A DNA stretch of 64,000 nucleotides from CAYVOV01 sp964453525 (GTDB lineage Bacteria; Chloroflexota; Dehalococcoidia; Dehalococcoidales; UBA2162), in assembly GCA_964453525.1 (NCBI GenBank), contig CAYVOV010000017.1, forward strand, positions 28,680 through 92,679. Direction: 5' to 3'. The notes beneath the pieces are model-generated. The model worked only from the letters and a program-made list of their open reading frames with translations, did no database searches and was not told the DNA's origin. The position numbers were made by a program, and so were the translations under genes. Numbering within the stretch: the first letter of the stretch is position 1; the number at the start of each line of letters is the position of its first letter. Below, in pieces: positions 8,757 through 18,254 of this stretch.

Positions 8757-10538
8757 CTAATAGCCCAGGCGTGCCTTCAGTTCCTGGTCCATCCAGAGAT
8801 AGGTACGTTGATAGTTAGCAATAGAAGACTGAGCAATGTTAGTCTCACCCTGGTAATTCTGTATCCACGGCTGCCACATGGTATATCTGCTCGGCGCCGG
8901 CAGCCAAATCCCCCAGGAATACTCGAGAATGTGCGGGGCTATGCCTTTCAGCTCTTGCAGCATCATTGCAGTATCCTTACCAACAGTCGCCAGGACCTTG
9001 TTATAAGTTTCCCTGGTCTGAGGTGTCTCAAAATAGGAGGGATTACTTGAGCTCTCTGCGCGAAGGTTGAGCATTTTCCAGAAGGTAAAGGGATATGTCA
9101 TTGCCATGCACATCTCCTCGACCTGCCTGCCCTTGACCATAGCTGTTATCATACCACCTTCTCCCGGTTGAAGCTCCATATCAATGCCGACTGCAAGCAG
9201 GTACTCTCTGATTATAGAAAGCAGGTCTACCTCTTCATTGGTGCAGATAATCGAGGTCTTAAAGCCATTTGGATAGCCCGCATCGGCAAGGAGTTGTTTT
9301 GCCTTATCCGGTTTGTACTCAAATAATTCCTGGACTATTTCAGGCATTTGTTCAAGCGGTACAAACTCGTTCTGAAATGCATCAGTGGGAAGAAACGGAT
9401 AACACAACAGAGCGCCGTGACCATCGTAATATTCATCGAGTATCTCCCTCTGATTTACCGCCAGATTCATTGCCTGCCTGACTCTTAAATCTTTAAAAGG
9501 CAGTTCCTCCTTGTCTATCCTGCCGCATGGGAAGGTGGGAAGAGATGCATATACTTCCATATAGTGCAGGTCAGGACGTTGATTCATGAACCTCTCCCAG
9601 TCCTCAAATCCGACTTCCGTGAGAAAATCAATCTTACCCGTCCGGAATCCCGCCTGCCGGGTGGACAAATCAGGTATAATTGGTGTCCTTAATCCATCAA
9701 AATAGGGCAACTGATTTTCCGGGTGGAGAGGGTCATGCTGCCAGTAGTTGGGGTTTTTCTCGTAGGTTATACTGCTGCCTATTACATAATCGGTAACCAT
9801 AAAGGGCCCTGTCCCGACCATTGTTTCCCAGGTAATCATATCATCGCCTAATTCGGGCGGGACCATTCTTACCGACTCGCCGGTTACGAAAACATTCAGC
9901 CCTTGTGCATGGGGAGGGACCTTGACCTCAAGCGTATACTTATCAGTTGCTGTGGCTGATATTATCCTGTCCTCCGGCGGATTACCAAGCATGAGCCAGC
10001 TCTGGGGAGAATTCCATTCCCGGTTTATACTCCAGGCAGCATCTTCAGCAGTAAATTCCCTGCCGTTCAACGGCGGCTTATCCCACCAGTGAACTCCATG
10101 CCGGATGTGAAAAAGCAGCGTTTCATCATCAGGCATTTCCCAGCTCTCAGCAAGAAGGCCGGTCATCAAGTCTGTTCTACCGGTTAAGCCCTGAGTCCAG
10201 TCAGTTTCTCCGGTTCCGGCTGGGCCCTTTGCCCAGTCTCCTGTGAGCAAACTTTCATCCGTAATAAAGTTAGGCACCAGCATAAAATTCATATAATATT
10301 TCGGATCAAAACCAATAGGGTCTCCACCAACAGAAACCATGTATCCGCCATACTTCGGCACACTTGGGTCCAGCAGCCCTTCTTCCTCTATCTCTTCTTC
10401 CTCTTCTTCTTCGCCTATTACAACCTCTTCCTCCTCTTCTTCTTCCTCCTCCGTCGTCGTTGGTGTACCGCATGATGCTACCACCAGCGATATCGCCATC
10501 ACGCAGCTTATCATCAACCAGAGAATTCTTTTTGCCAT
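8757..10538 (-). CDS. ABC transporter solute-binding lipoprotein, family 5 (peptide/opine type)
   Basis: A 593-residue lipoprotein. The signal MAKRILWLMISCVMAISLVVAS ends at a lipobox with Cys23, so it would be anchored outside the membrane. A very acidic linker (residues 31-53, two poly-Glu runs) precedes the binding fold. Family-5 marks follow: a 'LAESWEMPDDETLLFHIRHGVHW' type segment, then VGTGPFMVTDY and a C-terminal lobe. This family captures oligopeptides, nickel, opines or other solutes. No permease or ATPase gene adjoins it, so it is an orphan receptor. AGGAGG precedes the ATG. It has its own consensus promoter and a terminator-like leader hairpin. Confidence 0.88.
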   Translation of the reverse strand: MAKRILWLMISCVMAISLVVASCGTPTTTEEEEEEEEEVVIGEEEEEEEIEEEGLLDPSVPKYGGYMVSVGGDPIGFDPKYYMNFMLVPNFITDESLLTGDWAKGPAGTGETDWTQGLTGRTDLMTGLLAESWEMPDDETLLFHIRHGVHWWDKPPLNGREFTAEDAAWSINREWNSPQSWLMLGNPPEDRIISATATDKYTLEVKVPPHAQGLNVFVTGESVRMVPPELGDDMITWETMVGTGPFMVTDYVIGSSITYEKNPNYWQHDPLHPENQLPYFDGLRTPIIPDLSTRQAGFRTGKIDFLTEVGFEDWERFMNQRPDLHYMEVYASLPTFPCGRIDKEELPFKDLRVRQAMNLAVNQREILDEYYDGHGALLCYPFLPTDAFQNEFVPLEQMPEIVQELFEYKPDKAKQLLADAGYPNGFKTSIICTNEEVDLLSIIREYLLAVGIDMELQPGEGGMITAMVKGRQVEEMCMAMTYPFTFWKMLNLRAESSSNPSYFETPQTRETYNKVLATVGKDTAMMLQELKGIAPHILEYSWGIWLPAPSRYTMWQPWIQNYQGETNIAQSSIANYQRTYLWMDQELKARLGY

Positions 10539-10578
10539 TTTTTACCTCCTCTTTTAACTACAGATTGCAGCCCTATAT

Positions 10579-10625
10579 AAAAAAGGCATCAGCAATCACC
10601 ACCTAATTCGGTGAGTGCTAATGCC
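10579..10625 (-). terminator. Attenuator-like hairpin in the leader of the solute-binding gene
   Basis: On the minus strand GGCATTAGCA pairs with TGCTGATGCC, with an inner TCACC/GGTGA pair, and six U follow at once. It lies downstream of the promoter at 10689-10717 and about 40 bases before the start codon, so transcripts of this gene must read through it. A closely similar hairpin precedes the next solute-binding gene at 25161-25212. Confidence 0.65.
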
Positions 10626-10688
10626 TTTGCGGCGCCGCATATTTACTCTCTCTTTAACTCAATATACTATCCTTTCCCTCGCTGGCAG

Positions 10689-10717
10689 AGTATACGCCAA
10701 CATCAGATGTATGTCAA
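10689..10717 (-). promoter_or_regulatory. Sigma70-type promoter, TTGACA-17-TATACT
   Basis: On the minus strand TTGACA (10712-10717) and TATACT (10689-10694) are separated by exactly 17 bases. This would drive the solute-binding gene ending at 8757, with an approximately 140-base leader. Confidence 0.75.
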
Positions 10718-10792
10718 TAGTGAAAAAGAAATATCACCTACACGCTGGTTCTATATATTCTGCGAACATCTAATTTTTCTGGCATCTTTCTA

Positions 10793-12235
10793 TTACCTCT
10801 TTACTGCCAGCTCAACTATTTTGGCAACATTATCCACTTCCTCCAGATTGTCCACCAGCTCTTTTATCTCTTCCGCAGCCTTCCTGCTGACCATTTGACT
10901 GAACTCCACCTGTTCCATGAACTTATTGACCAAAGTTTCTCTGGGTAGTGGACGAGAAGGTTCACCCTGTGCCTGAGCAACGTACTCGGAGAGTGTACGC
11001 CCGTCCTTCAGCCTTACCTCAACTTCAACACCTTCGGTTTTATCCAGTTCTGCCAGTGCCAGCGTTATTTTACCGATAAGGGCTTGAACTCCGGGGTCAC
11101 GTATTGCTTCCTCGGTGTAATCCTTGTTCTGAGCAGTCCCTCTCGTCAGTGCGCTGGCTACGGCGTACTTGTAGCTGAAGAGCGCGTCGCCGGTGGGGTA
11201 GTCACCAACCTTGTAGGGTCTTGCATAATGCAGACCTGTAGCCACACCCGGAGAAGTGCGTAGAATAGCTTCTTCTATATCGTCAGCCTTGATACCGTGT
11301 TTATGGACCAGCGCGACTGAGGCAGCAATGGGTGCCTGAGTAGGTCCACCACCCAGATACGGCTTAAACAGAACCTCCACATAAAACTTCTTGCCGACAT
11401 CTTCAGTAAACATTTCCGGATGGTCATATTGGCGTGGACCACCTCCGTCGAAACCACTTCCACCAAAGAATGGGTCTATTGCTCCTGTCCACCCTCCTTT
11501 AGCCAGCAGTGCCGCAACGATACCACCTCGAGCCGATGTACCCTGGCCTATTTTAAAGGTAGGCGCTCCGTCCCAGATGCCTCCACCGAATCCATCTGAC
11601 CTGCCGACGAGACCAAGGGTATTTCTCATTTGACGCTGGTTCAAGCCCAGCAAACGACCGGCAATGGCGGCTGCTCCATAAGTTGGTGTTGAAACCATCA
11701 TCCCCGTCTGAGGTATACTGCCGGGGGGAGGGCCTTCGCCAGGTTTGCGATATTCACCGGGAAGGGGATGGTCGTTAGCAAGATGCAACCTTGCAGCGAG
11801 GTCATCACCCACCACCAGGGCGGTGATTAATTCCCTGCCGCTTATACCTTTGCTTTCCCCCAAAGTAAGGGCTGTCAATACCGTCGTCTCACTGACATGA
11901 TGGGGAACTATCCTGTCATTAAAAATATAAGCCAGCGGCCCCCGGTCGAAACCACGGCACATGGTGCAGTTTACAAAAGCCACTTCATGGGCTGGCGCCC
12001 TGACACCGTGACCAATGATAGTGGCTTCCTCTTTGCCTCCCCAGTCTTCGACCATTTTTACCAGTGATATTATATCGGGAAGGGTGGCACCACCGATGGC
12101 ACATCCAATGGTATCAAAAATGCGGGTCTTTGTGTTATCTATCGTTTCCCGGTCAATGTCCTCAAAGCGGGTATTCAAAATATTGGCTGATAGTGCCTCA
12201 AGAACCGCTTCTCCGTTAATATTTTCGATACTCAT
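10793..12235 (-). CDS. MmgE/PrpD family protein
   Basis: About 480 residues from the ATG at 12235, chosen because AAGGGGGA precedes it by seven bases; the open frame continues upstream without family similarity. The family includes 2-methylcitrate dehydratase, aconitate decarboxylase and related iron-free dehydratases. Marks seen: FEDIDRETIDNTKTRIFDTIGCAIGGA at the N-terminus, a HHVSETTVLTALTLGES segment and TYGAAAIAGRLLGLN. The mid-region is glycine-rich around FGGSGFDGGG. Transcription continues toward the orphan solute-binding gene. The substrate is unknown; a carboxylic-acid dehydratase, decarboxylase or isomerase is likely. Confidence 0.85.
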   Translation of the reverse strand: MSIENINGEAVLEALSANILNTRFEDIDRETIDNTKTRIFDTIGCAIGGATLPDIISLVKMVEDWGGKEEATIIGHGVRAPAHEVAFVNCTMCRGFDRGPLAYIFNDRIVPHHVSETTVLTALTLGESKGISGRELITALVVGDDLAARLHLANDHPLPGEYRKPGEGPPPGSIPQTGMMVSTPTYGAAAIAGRLLGLNQRQMRNTLGLVGRSDGFGGGIWDGAPTFKIGQGTSARGGIVAALLAKGGWTGAIDPFFGGSGFDGGGPRQYDHPEMFTEDVGKKFYVEVLFKPYLGGGPTQAPIAASVALVHKHGIKADDIEEAILRTSPGVATGLHYARPYKVGDYPTGDALFSYKYAVASALTRGTAQNKDYTEEAIRDPGVQALIGKITLALAELDKTEGVEVEVRLKDGRTLSEYVAQAQGEPSRPLPRETLVNKFMEQVEFSQMVSRKAAEEIKELVDNLEEVDNVAKIVELAVKR

Positions 12236-12419
12236 ATTCAATCCCCCTTCACGGCTTTTGGTTACGCCCGCACTACCGGCAAACCTGGAGTCTGTATGGT
12301 GGTACCGGGGCAAGGTGTATTCAATACCTGCGCTGCCATCGGAACCGCTTATGCCGCATCAACACCGCTGCTGTTGCTGGCCGGGAAAGTAATTTAGATT
12401 CACCAGATTCAGGTAATAT

Positions 12420-13421
12420 TTACGGGACGGCTTTTAATACACGTAATGCCCGCAGCGTCACCCACTTGTTCGGCTGTCTTTTTACGCCAAAATCAATCCA
12501 GGTCTTGCCTTTGTAATCGTATTCCAGTTCCCAGCGCCCCTGTTCGTCCTGCTTGTCACGAATTACCTCAAGGGCGTTAGCCAGCCGCGAGTCATTACCG
12601 TATCCCAGCGCTACCAGTGCCTCCACATTCTGCAGAATATCGGTCACATAAAATGCCGGAAAGCCGAATTTCCACCAGTTACTGCTCGGTTTATCAGCGT
12701 ACCCACAGGGATAATCAGCCTTTGCGGGGTCGGTGCTGAACAGGAAATCGACTCCGGCATCGATAGCATCTTTAATCAGCGGCGTTCTTTTTCCCTCCGG
12801 CAGTTTGCTGAAAGCCAGCATTACCTTCACCGCTCCCCAGGCGCAGGACAGCTTGTTGTTTGCCCCGCAGGCAAAGTTCGGCCCGCATTTATAGGCGTAG
12901 TAGCGTAGTGGGGCATTCTTATCCTCAATCGGAGCCAATCCTTCTCCGGTAACAGTCCGTGCCATCCATTCGAATGCGGTATCCAGGCGCGGGTCTTCTG
13001 AGCCGAGGTCGAGTAACGCTGCGCAGAGGTTACCCTGCAGGCAGTCTATTGTCCCGGAGGGCTGCCCGTTCACCGAGAAATGCCCGCCCTCTGTCAGCGT
13101 GTTGTCAAGAAGGTAAGAACAGGCAGTTGCAATCCGTTCATCAGCATCTATTGAAGCGCCCAGTTGAGCAAGCAGGATAACAGACCACACCGTTCCTCTA
13201 TATTTGGGAGAGTATCCGGCACCGGGTTTCACCCAGTAGCCTTCCCTGTTCATCTCTGCCAGTACCTGATTGATGAAACCTGTGGTATGTGCCTTTTCTC
13301 TTACTACAGCCAGGTCCTTTTCACCAGCATCAACAATGTCACGTAAAGCCAGATACCTGACACCGGTTTCATCCGGCTCCAGCAACCATTCGATTCCGTC
13401 TCTATCTCTATTACTGTTCAC
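12420..13421 (-). CDS. Prenyltransferase / squalene-cyclase-like alpha-alpha toroid protein
   Basis: A 333-residue protein opening with WLLEPDETGVRYLALRDI and carrying repeated helical-hairpin units with a cyclase-like flavour (GGHFSVNGQPSGTIDCLQGN, QGRWELEYDYKGKTWIDFG). Homologues are often labelled 'prenyltransferase', or wrongly 'nitrogen fixation protein NifH'. No DxDD catalytic motif is seen, so enzymatic cyclisation is doubtful. No signal peptide. It lies upstream of the MmgE/PrpD gene on the same strand, with about 185 bases between. Confidence 0.6.
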   Translation of the reverse strand: MNSNRDRDGIEWLLEPDETGVRYLALRDIVDAGEKDLAVVREKAHTTGFINQVLAEMNREGYWVKPGAGYSPKYRGTVWSVILLAQLGASIDADERIATACSYLLDNTLTEGGHFSVNGQPSGTIDCLQGNLCAALLDLGSEDPRLDTAFEWMARTVTGEGLAPIEDKNAPLRYYAYKCGPNFACGANNKLSCAWGAVKVMLAFSKLPEGKRTPLIKDAIDAGVDFLFSTDPAKADYPCGYADKPSSNWWKFGFPAFYVTDILQNVEALVALGYGNDSRLANALEVIRDKQDEQGRWELEYDYKGKTWIDFGVKRQPNKWVTLRALRVLKAVP

Positions 13422-13469
13422 TGTTGGATATTATGCCTGATGATAAAGGAGACCAATCACAGGGGGATG

Positions 13470-13961
13470 TCAACCGCTTCCTTTTCTTTGTACGGGGAAT
13501 CTGAGCTCAGTAATAAGTTCCTCAGGCTCTGCCGAGATATTCAGGTAAAATTCCTCATAGGGTCCGTTAATTTCGTAGCCGTTTTCAGAAATCCAATTTC
13601 TAAGAGACATAAACGTTTCTTCGATTTTCTCATACGGTCCTTTATATATCATAGCTGCTACCTGGCCCGGCCTCAGATGTTTTACTCCGAAACCATCATC
13701 GTCCGGTTCCATAGCATCCAAGTCATCTGTAATCTGGCTTCGAAGCTCCCAGCGTATATCGTCCTCGTCTACCTGTCCGGGTAAATCATAATACACAAGC
13801 ATAGCCGGCCCTTTTGCCTTATACCCCTTTTCTCTTATCCAGCTATAGAGCTTATTGAAGGCTGCAGGAACCCGGCTCATACCTCCTTTAGCACCGAAGT
13901 AAACTACCGTCATCGGCTCATCCTGCTTTAAGGTTACTTTTACAGATGAATCCATCTTCAA
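13470..13961 (-). CDS. GyrI-like / AraC-effector-binding-domain protein
   Basis: A 163-residue stand-alone small-molecule-binding domain: VVYFGAKGGMSRVPAAFNKLYSWI at the start, the hinge YYDLPG near 70, and HLRPGQVAAMIYKGPYEKIEETF in the second half, matching the two-fold GyrI-like fold. Members bind hydrophobic ligands or hydrolyse small cyclopropyl compounds. No DNA-binding domain is fused. It starts six bases after the stop of the PLP decarboxylase gene and is surely co-transcribed with it. Confidence 0.7.
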   Translation of the reverse strand: MKMDSSVKVTLKQDEPMTVVYFGAKGGMSRVPAAFNKLYSWIREKGYKAKGPAMLVYYDLPGQVDEDDIRWELRSQITDDLDAMEPDDDGFGVKHLRPGQVAAMIYKGPYEKIEETFMSLRNWISENGYEINGPYEEFYLNISAEPEELITELRFPVQRKGSG

Positions 13962-13967
13962 ACCTCC

Positions 13968-15248
13968 TTAAGCGCCGGCTTTTAGAATTTTCGGCTCGAA
14001 GCTGTGCGTGGCGAAGAGGTCGTCGATTGTTTCAGCTCGCCGGGTAAGCTCGATAGTGCCGTCAGTACGTAACAGTAGTTCCTGAGGACGTAACCATCCG
14101 TTATAGTTGCCGCCCATGGCCGGGCTGTGAGCCCCGGTGTCATGCTGAACAAGAATATCTCCCGGCTCCGCCCGCGGCAGGGTCCTCTGTCTGGCAAACT
14201 TGTCACTGTTCTCGCATAACGGACCCACCACGTCGACAACTTCTTCATTGCCCTCTTTCTGCCTTCCGTCAGGGTCGAGTATGGTGATATGGTGATAAGC
14301 GTTTTCATAGATTGCCGGTCTTGGATTTGCCGACATCGTTGAGGCATCGATACCGACATATTCACGGTACTTGCTCATCCTGTTAATCACCCTGGTGACC
14401 AGGGCGCCGTGAGGGCCGGTGATATAACGGCCGCATTCCATATACAGCCTCGGGTAATAACCGTGTTTCATCTCAAATTCCTTGAGGAGCACCCCGGCTT
14501 CTTTTGCCAGGGCAGGCATATCGAAGTGCTTGTCTTCCGGCCGGTAGGGGATGCCGATTCCGCCTCCGATATTGAAGAACTCGAATTTTATACCAAGTGC
14601 CCGGGAGACCATCTCAACGACTTCAAGCATCATCCGGACCGTTTCCATCATGTACTTATAATCCAGTTCATTGGAGATAATCATTGTGTGAATCCCGAAC
14701 CGCTTTGCGTCGCGGTCGATGGCTCGTTTGTAAGCCTGGCTAATCTGGTCGTGCCTTACTCCGTACTTTGCTTCCACCGGAATCCCGATGAAATGGCTCC
14801 CGCTGCGTCTCTCGCCCGGATTATACCGGAAACAAATCAGCTCTGGGAAATCGGCAACTTTATCGATCATCGTTATATCGTCAAGGTTCAGAATACAGCC
14901 GCCTTCAGCCGTCGCCAGTTTGAATAACTCAGCGGAGGTGTTATTCGAGGAAAGCATGATATCATTACCGGGAAATCCGCTGCTACGGGCAAGTATCAGT
15001 TCCGATGCCGAGCTGCAATCCAGGCCGAAGCCCAGTCTTTTGATAATTCCAAGAATTGCCGGGGTGGGTAGCGCCTTTACGGCAAAAAATTCCTGGAAGC
15101 CGGATATATCCCTGAAGGTTGATTTCAGGTCTTCTCCGGTATTAATAATTCCCTTCTCGTCGAAAATATGAAAAGGCGTGCCAAAATACTCGATAATCCC
15201 GGGTAAAATCGGGAACAACCGGCTCTGGAAAGCTTTTGACATCGGCAC
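13968..15248 (-). CDS. lysA: Fold-III PLP decarboxylase (diaminopimelate decarboxylase type)
   Basis: A 426-residue alanine-racemase-fold PLP enzyme. Lys58 in FFAVKAL is the Schiff-base lysine; FNIGGGIGIPY binds phosphate; GPLCENSD supplies the active-site Cys of the partner subunit. This suits diaminopimelate decarboxylase (last step of lysine synthesis), but homologues acting on other D-centred amino acids occur and no lysine genes are nearby. The start is a GTG (15246-15248) behind GAGGAGG; an ATG two codons in is possible. Confidence 0.8.
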   Translation of the reverse strand: MPMSKAFQSRLFPILPGIIEYFGTPFHIFDEKGIINTGEDLKSTFRDISGFQEFFAVKALPTPAILGIIKRLGFGLDCSSASELILARSSGFPGNDIMLSSNNTSAELFKLATAEGGCILNLDDITMIDKVADFPELICFRYNPGERRSGSHFIGIPVEAKYGVRHDQISQAYKRAIDRDAKRFGIHTMIISNELDYKYMMETVRMMLEVVEMVSRALGIKFEFFNIGGGIGIPYRPEDKHFDMPALAKEAGVLLKEFEMKHGYYPRLYMECGRYITGPHGALVTRVINRMSKYREYVGIDASTMSANPRPAIYENAYHHITILDPDGRQKEGNEEVVDVVGPLCENSDKFARQRTLPRAEPGDILVQHDTGAHSPAMGGNYNGWLRPQELLLRTDGTIELTRRAETIDDLFATHSFEPKILKAGA

Positions 15249-15324
15249 GGTAAAGTCCTCCTCAGCTAATTTTTCAGTTTATACTATCTATACTATCTGA
15301 AACCATGAAAAAATCAAGTTATAT

Positions 15325-15355
15325 AAATAAAGCAGCCTGAAAAGGCTGTTTTATT
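15325..15355. terminator. Hairpin terminator
   Basis: CAGCCT and AGGCTG form a short stem with a GAAA loop, with A/T-rich flanks on both sides (TTTTATTTTA on the plus side). It most likely ends transcription of the amidohydrolase gene to its right. Confidence 0.65.
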
Positions 15356-15383
15356 TTAGTTCTTTATAATGCGACATGCTATC

Positions 15384-16364
15384 TCAAATACCAATTAATC
15401 TGGCAGCATTGCCGCCAAGCATTCCCTCGATTTCATTTTCAGGCAGGTCCAGCTTCCTTATCTCTTCAATGTAGCGTTTTGCCTCGGACGGGTTGCGGTC
15501 ATAGTTGAATGGCCAGTCAGAGCCGAACATAAGTTTCTGCGGGCTGATATTCGTCAGGGCACATTTTACCGCCGCCATTCCCACTTCTCTCCCGGCCATG
15601 TTGAAGTAGAGCTTATCGAAATACTCTCGCCAGGGCCTGGTTATCATCGGCTCGCCGGTATAGAGGCTGGGACAGCCGGGGCCGACATAATTCATATAGG
15701 CATCCATGCGTTCCAGCACCGCCGATATACCTCCGCCGAAGTGGTTCATTATTATTTTCAGGTCAGGAAAATCTTCGAGGACACCGCCGAGGTAGACACG
15801 CAGGGTTGCCGCGCACATGTCCAGTTCCCGTGCCATAACGTAATACAGAGCGTAGGAAGCATGGACAGCATCAAAACCGGGCGGCTCCAGCGTTACGTGC
15901 ACGTCGAGTGGTATCCCGAGTTCGGCAACCTTTTCATAGAATGGCCATAGTTCACGCGAGTCCAGGTGTTGACCTTCGGTTACTGTCCAGATATGCACTC
16001 CCTTGAGCCCCAGTCCTCCTGTGGCTCTCGCCAGCTCCTTAAAAGCCGGCTCTCCTCCCAGTGGCGGAACAGTGGCGAATCCGATGAACCGCCCGGGATG
16101 TTCCCCTACCAGCCCGGCGCAAAAATCGTTCCACCTCTGGCATTGTTCGAGACTGCTGATTGGATTTGTGGTCAGCACTGCCATATCTATGCCGACCTCA
16201 TCCATGAACTGTAAATGGGATTCGGCTCGTCCGACCTCCTCAAAGGAACGGATTTTCATTTTGCCATCGGTGTCCCAGTACCGCTCACATATCTTGCCCG
16301 ATTCGCTGGTACCCCTTTCGAGCAAATCAAAAGTAGCCAAGTGGTGCTCCATATCAATTATCAT
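15384..16364 (-). CDS. Amidohydrolase family 2 protein
   Basis: A 326-residue Amidohydro_2 TIM-barrel protein read from the ATG at 16364, behind AGGGGG. Marks seen: DVHVTLEPP (metal His), MNHFGGG (His) and FGSDWPFNYDR (Asp). At the N-terminus the HxH position reads D-M-E-H-H, so Glu6 replaces the first His, as in the decarboxylase branch of this family (gamma-resorcylate and related decarboxylases use E-x-A or similar). A decarboxylase is thus as likely as a hydrolase. The gene has its own terminator. Confidence 0.82.
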   Translation of the reverse strand: MIIDMEHHLATFDLLERGTSESGKICERYWDTDGKMKIRSFEEVGRAESHLQFMDEVGIDMAVLTTNPISSLEQCQRWNDFCAGLVGEHPGRFIGFATVPPLGGEPAFKELARATGGLGLKGVHIWTVTEGQHLDSRELWPFYEKVAELGIPLDVHVTLEPPGFDAVHASYALYYVMARELDMCAATLRVYLGGVLEDFPDLKIIMNHFGGGISAVLERMDAYMNYVGPGCPSLYTGEPMITRPWREYFDKLYFNMAGREVGMAAVKCALTNISPQKLMFGSDWPFNYDRNPSEAKRYIEEIRKLDLPENEIEGMLGGNAARLIGI

Positions 16365-16468
16365 CTGCTTTACCCCCTGCCTTCCCACGATATTTGACCG
16401 ACACCTAATATAACGGTATTGAATAGCCGTGTTAGAGATCAGTATGAATAAACATTATAACTGCTGGA

Positions 16469-17305
16469 TTAATACAACCGTTTTCTGTGTAACCTGCGGA
16501 AGTCGGTCATAATACGGGCATGCTTCCGAAATATATCTTTATCATCTTCCGTATGAGTACCTTGATCGACAATTAGCCTGTCCTTAAGGGCTTTATATTC
16601 CTCAACTACTGAAACTATTTCATCTTCAAGAGCTTCTTCAGCCACCGAAACTCTTTTATCGTCAAGAGTTTCTTCTTCAGCTACCGAAACCGGTTTATTG
16701 TCAAGCGTCTTTTGTTCCTCAACCGTGGAAACTATTTTATCGTTAAGGGCTTCCTCTTCAAATTCTTCAAATACCGGACCTTTTTTATCTTCAATAATTT
16801 CTCTTATATCAGGAATCTCAGGCAGGCTATCTACCTGACGGCTGTAATCCTGGCTTAGCGTATGTTCAATCATTATGTTTCTGCTCAGAGCCATACCCAC
16901 CAGGTTGGAAACCAAGGCGATTAAATTAATATAGTCTTTGCTAAAGCTCCTCTTTTTTCTGAAGGCTACTCCCATGATACCCAGTACTTTATATGTGGTA
17001 ATGGGGACGGCAATTAATGAATGAAATCCGGCTTTTCTGAAGACGGCCAGAATGTGGGCGCCCTTCATATTCAGATTCGGGACCACTATTTTGTTACCCA
17101 GCCCCACTACTCCCTCGATAAAATAGTTATTCAGGTCTATTCTGGACATTTCATGGTGAATCTCATCAGTGAAGTTGCGGAAAGAGACCAAGTGTGGATA
17201 CTGACTAAACGGACTGGTTAACTGAATCCAGCTACAGTCGATGTTCAGGTTATCCTCCAGCGAGTCAAGGGCTGTCTCAATGACAAAATTATGATTATTT
17301 GTCAT
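16469..17305 (-). CDS. GAF-domain protein with acidic repeat tail
   Basis: A 278-residue protein. Residues 5-140 form a GAF sensor domain (FIEGVVGLGNKIVVPNL, then SLIAVPITTYKVLGIMGVAF). Residues 185-245 contain about four degenerate 13-16-residue repeats of the type 'EE.tLDdK.VSVaEE', visible also as roughly 45-bp DNA repeats at 16590-16760. The C-terminus is basic (FRKHARIMTDFRRLHRKRLY). No output domain is fused. It could be a ligand- or redox-sensing adaptor. It lies near other regulators. Confidence 0.65.
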   Translation of the reverse strand: MTNNHNFVIETALDSLEDNLNIDCSWIQLTSPFSQYPHLVSFRNFTDEIHHEMSRIDLNNYFIEGVVGLGNKIVVPNLNMKGAHILAVFRKAGFHSLIAVPITTYKVLGIMGVAFRKKRSFSKDYINLIALVSNLVGMALSRNIMIEHTLSQDYSRQVDSLPEIPDIREIIEDKKGPVFEEFEEEALNDKIVSTVEEQKTLDNKPVSVAEEETLDDKRVSVAEEALEDEIVSVVEEYKALKDRLIVDQGTHTEDDKDIFRKHARIMTDFRRLHRKRLY

Positions 17306-17677
17306 TGATAATGACTCACTGATATTGCTGACGATGCGGAGGATCTTGCTCTTTCTAATGGTATTACCTTTTCACAGTAGAAATATTTATTGCAGAACGG
17401 GATTTTTCACTGTCTATTATAGCGGTTTAGCGGAATTAAAAAAAGTAAAAATGTACAGATTTCCTTTCCAAATTTTGGGAATTATATTATGAGTTCGAGT
17501 CCCGCTGGAAGCGGGGCAGCTTTACAGTGACAAAGAAGAGACCGGAGAATTATAGAGATAGCCTTATCTCCTACCCGCCAGGGCTCAGCAGGCAGGTTGG
17601 CTCACAGGGACCTTTCAAATGCAAGAATACCCGTTTCAGAAAAAATTGCTGACATTTGAGGTGGGACGGCAGGCCGG
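17306..17677. other. Intergenic, no gene seen
   Basis: No open frame or RNA is supported. An A/T-rich stretch near 17410-17460 could hold the GAF gene's promoter. Confidence 0.4.
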
Positions 17678-17866
17678 TTATGTATTGTCCGGGTGGTTGT
17701 GATTACTACTTTTTGGGGAGCGGTTATTTTCTTTATTACCGATACAATCCGGGCAGATATTCCACCGCTCAATAGCAGGTAGCGGTAACCTGCTATCTAC
17801 TTCCTCGTTTTTTGTAACAATTGAACCGCAACTCCAGCACAGGTAGGTTACCGCTATTTCCGTCAT
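17678..17866 (-). CDS. Small zinc-ribbon-like protein
   Basis: 62 residues with CWSC at 10-13 and CPDC at 38-41, a pair suited to one zinc ion. AGGAGG lies 11 bases before the ATG. The asparagine-rich tail (SSNHNHPDNT) is not informative. Function unknown; it may be a spurious frame. Confidence 0.4.
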   Translation of the reverse strand: MTEIAVTYLCWSCGSIVTKNEEVDSRLPLPAIERWNICPDCIGNKENNRSPKSSNHNHPDNT

Positions 17867-17993
17867 TCCGTATGTAACCTCCTGGGAGTTTCGTTTTCTC
17901 CTGAAACCAGCGTTATCAGGTAAATAAAATTGTCTGCAATTCTCTTTACAGACAAATTAAGGTTGTATAATGCTTCTAATAACAACAAAAAGG

Positions 17994-18254
17994 CTAATTG
18001 GTCAGGGTATTCTGCTGGTGACGCAGGTGCCTGCGCAGGTATGCCGCCAGGATGATTCGCAGGTACGGATGTTGCCTTTTTATCGTCGGCAATCTATTCA
18101 GCAGAATATTTAATTCCGGGTAGTTTTCAATTAATACCCGCATAGCATTATCCAGGGAAATACTGGCACTTGATAATTTACTTCCTGCATCTTCCAGAGC
18201 ATCAAAAACCCTAATATCTGAGATGCCAGTAGTATCACTATTAATACGTAACAT
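17994..18254 (-). CDS. Hypothetical small protein
   Basis: 86 residues, predicted mostly helical, with a basic end (LRIILAAYLRRHLRHQQN). No ribosome site is evident and no family is recognised. Kept only because it fills an otherwise empty stretch beside regulators. Confidence 0.28.
   Translation of the reverse strand: MLRINSDTTGISDIRVFDALEDAGSKLSSASISLDNAMRVLIENYPELNILLNRLPTIKRQHPYLRIILAAYLRRHLRHQQNTLTN

Noticed and set aside
10339..10606. Ser- or Leu-rich frames opposite the poly-Glu linker
   Set aside because: They are the complement of GAA/GAG repeats in a real lipoprotein gene, with no ribosome site.
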